Positions 57,138 through 64,000 of a stretch of DNA of 64,000 bases are shown piece after piece. The translations under genes were made by a program, and so were the position numbers. Within the stretch, counting starts at the first letter, position 1; each line of letters opens with the position of its first letter. The notes under the pieces are model-generated. The model did no database searches. It saw nothing but the letters and a program-made list of their open reading frames with translations, and was not told where the DNA came from. This DNA comes from Texcoconibacillus texcoconensis (lineage in GTDB: Bacteria > Bacillota > Bacilli > Bacillales > Salisediminibacteriaceae): positions 1-64,000 of the forward strand of contig NZ_JACHHB010000018.1 in NCBI RefSeq assembly GCF_014202575.1, read 5' to 3'.

Positions 57138-57200
57138 GTTCCCTTCCTCCCTTCAATTATTGTTTCACATTATCCTTTAAAATATTATATCATTTCGTAT

Positions 57201-57683
57201 TTATGTTTTTGGTTTCTCGCGTAGCTTTTTGAAGAAACCCTTCAGCCTTCTCGCTGACTCTTCTTCAAGTACATGTCCAGTCACTTCTGCCTGGTGATTA
57301 AATCGCTCATCTGCCAATAAGTTCATAAATGTGCCACAACATCCACCTTTCGGATCAGGAGCACTAAATACAACTCGCTCAATTCGCGACTGTAAAATGG
57401 CCCCAGCACACATCGGACACGGTTCGAGTGTTACATACATTGTACTATCAGTCAAACGCCAACTCCCAATATGGGAACATGCTTCTTCAATTGCAATCAT
57501 TTCTGCATGCGCTGTTGAGCGTTGCCACATTTCACGTCGATTCGAACCAGATCCAATAATAGAACCATGCCGAACGATAATTGCGCCAATGGGTACTTCT
57601 CCTTGAGTTTCTGCTTCATCTGCTAACATCAACGCCTGACGCATATACCATTCGTCACTTGTTGACAACGGTTTGCTTTCCAT
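57201..57683 (-). CDS. tadA: tRNA-specific adenosine deaminase TadA
   Basis: Deaminates A34 of tRNA-Arg(ACG) to inosine; essential in most bacteria. The 160-residue zinc enzyme has TAHAEMIAIEEAC (His and catalytic Glu) and TLEPCPMCAGAILQSRI (two zinc cysteines). The ATG has AGGGGG 9 nt upstream. It follows the tRNA-Ser gene and precedes the SRP RNA, which is the B. subtilis order without dgk, dck, yaaH and yaaI. Confidence 0.96.
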   Translation of the reverse strand: MESKPLSTSDEWYMRQALMLADEAETQGEVPIGAIIVRHGSIIGSGSNRREMWQRSTAHAEMIAIEEACSHIGSWRLTDSTMYVTLEPCPMCAGAILQSRIERVVFSAPDPKGGCCGTFMNLLADERFNHQAEVTGHVLEEESARRLKGFFKKLREKPKT

Positions 57684-57829
57684 TGCTTGGAACCCCCTGA
57701 TTCTCTTACTTCAAATCAAAAACAGGAACTACTTGGTCAAGTACTTTGAGTTTACGTTTTTTTAAAAAGAAACGCAAGTTCAGTGAATGACAACCTTGCA
57801 ATCTCTCTTTTTGTCGTCATTGTGCGCAC

Positions 57830-57861
57830 AAAAAAGCCCTCCTAGAATAACTAGAAAGGGC
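57830..57861 (-). terminator. Terminator of the tRNA-Ser gene
   Basis: GCCCT and AGGGC (57836-57861) with further pairs toward the loop are followed by six T on the minus strand. Confidence 0.88.
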
Positions 57862-57901
57862 GAAATATTTTATTATGTCATTACATTAAGTTATGTATGT
57901 A

Positions 57902-57993
57902 TGGCGGAGGAAGAGGGATTCGAACCCTCGCGAGCCGTAAAGCCCCTATCGGTTTTCGAGACCGACCCCTTCAGCCAGCTTGGGTATTCCTCC
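57902..57993 (-). tRNA. tRNA-Ser (anticodon CGA)
   Basis: A 92-nt class II tRNA. The acceptor stem GGAGGAA pairs with TTCCTCC, the discriminator is G and CCA is encoded. The anticodon stem TCGGT/ACCGA holds the loop CTCGAAA, giving anticodon CGA (reads UCG). It has the long variable arm of tRNA-Ser and the T-loop GGTTCGAATCC. It is a single-gene unit with a perfect promoter and its own terminator, next to serS. Confidence 0.97.
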
Positions 57994-58031
57994 GTGAAAC
58001 TTTTTACGTCATTTATTCAACGACAAATAAT

Positions 58032-58060
58032 ATTATAAGACAGATAAAATAACCTGTCAA
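58032..58060 (-). promoter_or_regulatory. Consensus SigA promoter of the tRNA-Ser gene
   Basis: TTGACA (58055-58060), 17 bp, TATAAT (58032-58037); all twelve positions match the consensus. Confidence 0.88.
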
Positions 58061-58111
58061 ACTAATCAACTAAACGTACATCTTTCATGATTCTATTGGA
58101 TTATGTCATGA

Positions 58112-58152
58112 GAAAAAGCTGGTGTCAAAGATATTGACCTTCTCCACCAGCT
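58112..58152 (-). terminator. Terminator after serS
   Basis: AGCTGGTG and CACCAGCT (58117-58152) form an 8-bp stem followed by five T on the minus strand. Confidence 0.85.
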
Positions 58153-58163
58153 GAACAGAATCT

Positions 58164-59453
<1,290 letters not shown>

Positions 59454-59468
59454 CTAAATTATAGAAAA

Positions 59469-59740
59469 TAAAAAACACCCGTCCCTTAGAATGTCTAGGG
59501 ACGGATGTAAGACCCGCGTTGCCACCCTTGTTGAACAAAACCGGTTTTGTTCCACTTTGGCATCTTGTAACGGTTGATGAACCGGATTCGCTTACTTATG
59601 TAATGCACGTTCGGCAAATCGCTTAGGGATGGATTCACAAACGTCTTTTACCGGTTCACAGCATCCACCGACTCTCTGAAAAAAGACACATTTGTTACTC
59701 GTTCCCATCAAGGCTTTTCCTGTATTTAATCCATTGATTT
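59469..59740 (-). ncRNA. T-box riboswitch of serS (specifier UCC)
   Basis: The T-box GGGTGGCAACGCGGG (59512-59526) precedes a terminator, CCGTCCCT/AGGGACGG plus T run (59469-59504). Stem I landmarks are GAACGAGTAAC, CAGAGAG and the specifier region GTGAATCCATCC. The specifier codon is TCC (59631-59633), a serine codon. The bulge TGGC pairs with GCCA, matching the G discriminator seen in the tRNA-Ser of this window. The leader fills the gap between pdxT and serS; its own promoter is not clear. Confidence 0.92.
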
Positions 59741-59770
59741 ATATTCTATCTTATCCTAATTGGAGATTTT

Positions 59771-60361
59771 TTAACCTACAACGGGCTGCTGTTTGCGAAC
59801 AATGTCGACAAAGTATTGGTGAAAACGACGATCCTCAGTCAGTTCCGGATGAAAAGAACATGCAAGAAACGGTCCTTGTTGGGCTGCAACGACTTGACCA
59901 TTAAACGTCGCTAATACATCAACTGATTGTCCGACATTTGAAATAATTGGCGCCCTTATAAACACAGCTTCAATGTCATCACCAACAGATTCAACTTTTA
60001 ATGTAGCTTCAAAGCTTTCCCGTTGGCGTCCGAATGCATTTCTTTCAACAGCAATATCCATCGCCTTTAAAAACGGATCCTCGTCACCAATTAGTTCACG
60101 AGCCATTAAAATGGCCCCCGCACACGTACCGAAAATCGGTTTCTCTTTGTTTACGAATTGTTGTAATTCCTCAAAAAAGCCGTATTTATTAATCAAACGT
60201 CGCATCGTCGTACTTTCGCCACCTGGGAAAACGAGCCCGTCCACTTCTTGTAGCTGTTCAGGACGTTTAATTACGACGACGTCGACATCATTAGCCTCTA
60301 AGCTTTGTACGTGTTCACGAACGGCCCCTTGTAAAGCTAAAACACCTATTTTCAACATCAT
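59771..60361 (-). CDS. pdxT: Pyridoxal 5'-phosphate synthase glutaminase subunit
   Basis: Supplies ammonia to PdxS. The 196-residue class I-like amidotransferase has KIGVLALQGAVREH at the start, LVFPGGESTTMRRLI, the nucleophile GTCAGAILMA and the catalytic His in ACSFHPELTEDRRFH. The start is at one of two adjacent ATG codons. It follows pdxS by about 47 bases; the two proteins form the 12+12 subunit PLP synthase. Confidence 0.96.
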   Translation of the reverse strand: MMLKIGVLALQGAVREHVQSLEANDVDVVVIKRPEQLQEVDGLVFPGGESTTMRRLINKYGFFEELQQFVNKEKPIFGTCAGAILMARELIGDEDPFLKAMDIAVERNAFGRQRESFEATLKVESVGDDIEAVFIRAPIISNVGQSVDVLATFNGQVVAAQQGPFLACSFHPELTEDRRFHQYFVDIVRKQQPVVG

Positions 60362-60408
60362 AACAGGCTCCCTTTCTAGTTAACACACGAAGCACATATG
60401 GGTCGGTC

Positions 60409-61293
60409 TTACCAACCGCGGTCTTGCATGCGTTCGTGGTCCGCTAAACTTGTGATGTCCATGCCTGTCATTGCTGTACCTAACCCTTTTGAAAGTTCAG
60501 CAATGCGTCCATAATCTTCATAGTGAGTTGTCGCTTCAACAATAGCACGAGCAAATTTATCAGGCTGCTCAGACTTAAAGATACCTGACCCGACAAATAC
60601 ACCGTCAGAACCTAGTTGCATCATGAGTGCTGCATCAGCTGGTGTTGCTATCCCACCTGCTGCAAAGTTCACGAGAGGAAGTTTTCCATTCTGTTGAATG
60701 TCTCGAAGTACATCATATGGTGCACCTAAATTCTTCGCTTCTGTCATCAATTCATCTTCAGCCATGTTGACGATCTTTTTAATTTGACCTTGCATCATAC
60801 GCTGGTGACGAACAGCCTCAACGATATTTCCAGTACCTGGTTCACCTTTTGTTCGAATCATCGAAGCACCTTCACCGATTCGGCGTGTTGCTTCACCTAA
60901 ATCGCGAGCACCGCAAACAAACGGAACGGTATAATCTCGTTTCTGAAGGTGATACACTTCATCAGCTGGCGTTAACACTTCACTTTCGTCAATATAATCA
61001 ACACCTAAAGCTTCAAGCACGCGAGCCTCAACAATATGTCCAATACGAGCTTTAGCCATAACTGGGATCGATACAGCATTGGTTACTTCTTCAACAATCG
61101 TTGGGTCCGCCATTCTTGCGACACCACCTGCTGCACGAATATCTGCTGGTACACGCTCTAGAGCCATTACTGCAACAGCACCGGCTTCTTCGGCAATCTT
61201 AGCTTGTTCAGCATTGACGACATCCATGATGACGCCACCTTTTTGCATTTCAGCCATTCCTCGTTTTACGCGATCTGTTCCTGTTTGTTGCAA
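60409..61293 (-). CDS. pdxS: Pyridoxal 5'-phosphate synthase lyase subunit
   Basis: Makes PLP from ribose 5-phosphate, glyceraldehyde 3-phosphate and ammonia. The 294-residue TIM barrel contains [53 protein letters not shown] with catalytic lysine, and [16 protein letters not shown]. It starts with TTG; AAGGGGG lies 7 nt upstream. The upstream gap to dacA has an unusual pair of palindromes that include -10-like TATAAT boxes. Confidence 0.97.
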   Translation of the reverse strand: MQQTGTDRVKRGMAEMQKGGVIMDVVNAEQAKIAEEAGAVAVMALERVPADIRAAGGVARMADPTIVEEVTNAVSIPVMAKARIGHIVEARVLEALGVDYIDESEVLTPADEVYHLQKRDYTVPFVCGARDLGEATRRIGEGASMIRTKGEPGTGNIVEAVRHQRMMQGQIKKIVNMAEDELMTEAKNLGAPYDVLRDIQQNGKLPLVNFAAGGIATPADAALMMQLGSDGVFVGSGIFKSEQPDKFARAIVEATTHYEDYGRIAELSKGLGTAMTGMDITSLADHERMQDRGW

Positions 61294-61320
61294 TGTAAAT
61301 CCCCCTTCTCATAATATGAA

Positions 61321-61360
61321 CGTATTATAACAAAAGCATAATCCTTTTTGTTATTATAAC
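61321..61360 (-). promoter_or_regulatory. Paired palindromic sites upstream of pdxST
   Basis: GTTATAATAAC (61350-61360), an 11-nt perfect palindrome, and GTTATAATACG (61321-61331) repeat with 29-bp spacing. Each contains TATAAT. No good -35 box was found for either. They lie 28-67 bp before the pdxS start and could be promoter elements, operators, or both. Confidence 0.4.
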
Positions 61361-61410
61361 GAGAAACCTCGACAATTTCGAATAAAAAATCACAATATTT
61401 AAAGTTTTAT

Positions 61411-62820
61411 TTAAGAAAACCAGCCAGACACTGTATCAGCTACGGTTGACCATATGCTAGAGAAAAATCCACCAATACTACGCATCGTCAGTGAAAACCA
61501 ACCTGCCTCTTCAACTTCATTAGCTGTAACGATTGGCACTTCGTTTTCTTTCGCTGCGCCAGCAATATAGTTATTTGACCCTTCACCACTATAATTTGCG
61601 ATCAAAGTACCAATTTGCTCTTCTGCGTCTATTGGAGCGACAAGACGATTTTCTTCATCAAAATAATCTGGATCAAACTGAACTTCTAACTCGTAATTTT
61701 CTAGATCATCTTCCTGCATGATCATCGATAATGTCTCACCGCTTACAATATCAACTTCGGATTCCGTTCCACGGACCACCGACAGTGTTTCATATCCATC
61801 AACTGATTCTCCCACAGGGTGAATGACTTCTTCGTCAAAATTATTAAAGCCGTATTCCATGATGCGCTCAGTTTCTTGGAAACGCTCTTGTTCACTCGCA
61901 CCTTTCATGACTACGGAAATTAATCGTTGTCCACCTTTTTCACCAGTGCCAGCAAAGCTATATCCCGCTGCAGATGTAAAACCTGTTTTTAACCCATCCA
62001 TTGGTCCATATTCATATAAATGGCCTTGTAACATTTTGTTCCAGTTCGGCATACTTATCTCATCTTCTGTACCTTCTTTAAAGGTCATATGAGGCACACT
62101 TGCTGTATCTAAAACTTCAGGGTAATCATTTATTAGGTGGTAAGCTAAAGTAGCCGTTGCTCGAGCTGACATATAGTTGTCATCATCCGGTTGCGTTCCT
62201 TCAGGATATTGGTCATCTAATAGGCTATTTGGAAGGCCGGTAGAATTAACGAACTGAAAATCCCCTAATTCTGCATTAGAAATTTCCTCTAAATCTGTCA
62301 TTCCATACTCTTCTGCTTCTTCCCTCATAAGCGTGCCCAGACCTAATTCCTTGCCTCGCTCATTCATCATTTCAACAAAGGCACCCTCAGACCCAGCAAT
62401 ATGTTCAGCTAAAACCATCGTTGCCGCATTTGCAGAGTAAATCGCCACTGATTCATATAACTCTTCTACCGTATACTCTTCATCAATACGTAACATGACG
62501 TTAGAAAAAGCTAAATTGTGGGAAAGAGCAGCGTTTTCTTCACTAATCGAAACCGTATCATCCCAAGCAATATCACCTTCATTAATAGCTTCCAAAACCA
62601 AATATTCACTCATCATCTTAACCATACTTGCTGGTGGTAGTGGTTGATCAATATTATCTTCGTGAAGAATCTTTCCTGACTCACCATCTAAAAGAATCGT
62701 CGTCTCTAAATCTGAATTAAAAGAAGCTTCTGTTTCTAATCCATATGTAAATGTTAAAACACCTGTAAGGGCAAGTGCTGTAGCTGTTGTTTTAATCGTT
62801 GTACTCAAAAGATTCTTCAT
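61411..62820 (-). CDS. dacA: D-alanyl-D-alanine carboxypeptidase DacA (PBP5)
   Basis: A low-molecular-weight penicillin-binding protein that trims the terminal D-Ala from wall peptides. It has a signal peptide (about residues 1-32), SxxK in PASMVKMMSEYL, SxN as YSANAAT, and KTG in GLKTGFTSAAGYSF. A C-terminal domain and an amphipathic tail end (SIWSTVADTVSGWF) follow, which anchors it to the membrane. The ATG at 62820 has GGAGGAG 6 nt upstream, giving 469 residues. The protein is acidic. It follows guaB as in B. subtilis. Confidence 0.96.
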   Translation of the reverse strand: MKNLLSTTIKTTATALALTGVLTFTYGLETEASFNSDLETTILLDGESGKILHEDNIDQPLPPASMVKMMSEYLVLEAINEGDIAWDDTVSISEENAALSHNLAFSNVMLRIDEEYTVEELYESVAIYSANAATMVLAEHIAGSEGAFVEMMNERGKELGLGTLMREEAEEYGMTDLEEISNAELGDFQFVNSTGLPNSLLDDQYPEGTQPDDDNYMSARATATLAYHLINDYPEVLDTASVPHMTFKEGTEDEISMPNWNKMLQGHLYEYGPMDGLKTGFTSAAGYSFAGTGEKGGQRLISVVMKGASEQERFQETERIMEYGFNNFDEEVIHPVGESVDGYETLSVVRGTESEVDIVSGETLSMIMQEDDLENYELEVQFDPDYFDEENRLVAPIDAEEQIGTLIANYSGEGSNNYIAGAAKENEVPIVTANEVEEAGWFSLTMRSIGGFFSSIWSTVADTVSGWFS

Positions 62821-62872
62821 CTCTTTCTCCTCCTTGTTCATGCACAGATGTTATTTTATCACAACTATATCC

Positions 62873-62903
62873 AAAAAAATAGATAGGGGAGTCCCCTATC
62901 TAT
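62873..62903 (-). terminator. Terminator after guaB
   Basis: ATAGATAGGGG and CCCCTATCTAT (62879-62903) form a perfect 11-bp stem with a 3-nt loop and a T run on the minus strand. Confidence 0.95.
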
Positions 62904-62922
62904 TGCCCTATATGACGATCTA

Positions 62923-64000
<1,078 letters not shown>

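Noticed and set aside
57787-58038. Plus-strand open frame through the tRNA-Ser region
   Set aside because: It is the complement of the tRNA gene and its flanks, and cannot be a protein gene.

Overview
The window is a contiguous stretch of the chromosome of a spore-forming member of the Bacillaceae (Bacillota). Gene order follows the classic origin-proximal region of Bacillus subtilis, read here in reverse: guaB at the right end through lysS and an rRNA operon promoter at the left end. Every protein gene except abrB is on the minus strand. No transposon, prophage, CRISPR array or broken gene was seen. The genus cannot be fixed from the sequence alone. The split threonine/serine exporter next to structured repeats and the missing B. 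subtilis genes suggest a relative outside the B. subtilis group, possibly an alkaliphile.

Layout from right to left, which is the direction of transcription. 64000-56500: guaB (cut by the window edge), dacA, pdxST, T-box-controlled serS, a tRNA-Ser(CGA), tadA, a short yycC-like gene and the SRP RNA. 56300-50200: dnaX, yaaK, recR, yaaL, bofA, csfB, a yaaO-type decarboxylase, tmk, darA. 49800-45600: holB, ricT, yabA, yabB, yazA, rsmI. 45500-44500: the only plus-strand gene, abrB, divergent from T-box-controlled metS. 44500-37200: metS, yabD, yabE, rnmV, rsmA, yabG, veg. 37200-26400: sspF, ispE, purR, spoVG, glmU, prs, ctc, pth, fin, mfd. 26300-20300: spoVT, yabM, yabN, rqcP(yabO), yabP, yabQ, divIC, yabR. 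20100-12100: spoIIE, yabS, yabT, two structured repeats, a two-gene ThrE-type exporter, tilS, hpt. 12000-300: ftsH, coaX, hslO, then the pab/fol folate operon, yazB, dusB and lysS, ending at two promoters that fire leftward into an rRNA operon outside the window.

Two functional layers are interleaved. Housekeeping genes (translation, folate, nucleotide supply, peptidoglycan, DNA replication and repair) form long co-directional runs. Embedded in them are sporulation genes with their own promoters. I could read credible promoters for SigA/Spo0A (spoIIE), SigF (fin, csfB), SigG (spoVT, weaker for sspF), SigK (yabG), SigH (spoVG) and SigB (ctc).

The most interesting observation crosses loci. At seven sporulation genes (spoIIE, fin, csfB, sspF, bofA, spoVT, yabP) an inverted repeat of 7 to 12 bp brackets the region upstream of the gene. 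One arm lies upstream of, or inside, the developmental promoter. The other lies on or beside the Shine-Dalgarno sequence. Read-through RNA from upstream housekeeping genes would carry both arms and could hide the ribosome binding site, while RNA started at the developmental promoter would carry only one arm. The logic is known from bacteriophage T4 late genes; its use here is my inference. The same layout was not found at the vegetative promoters I inspected.
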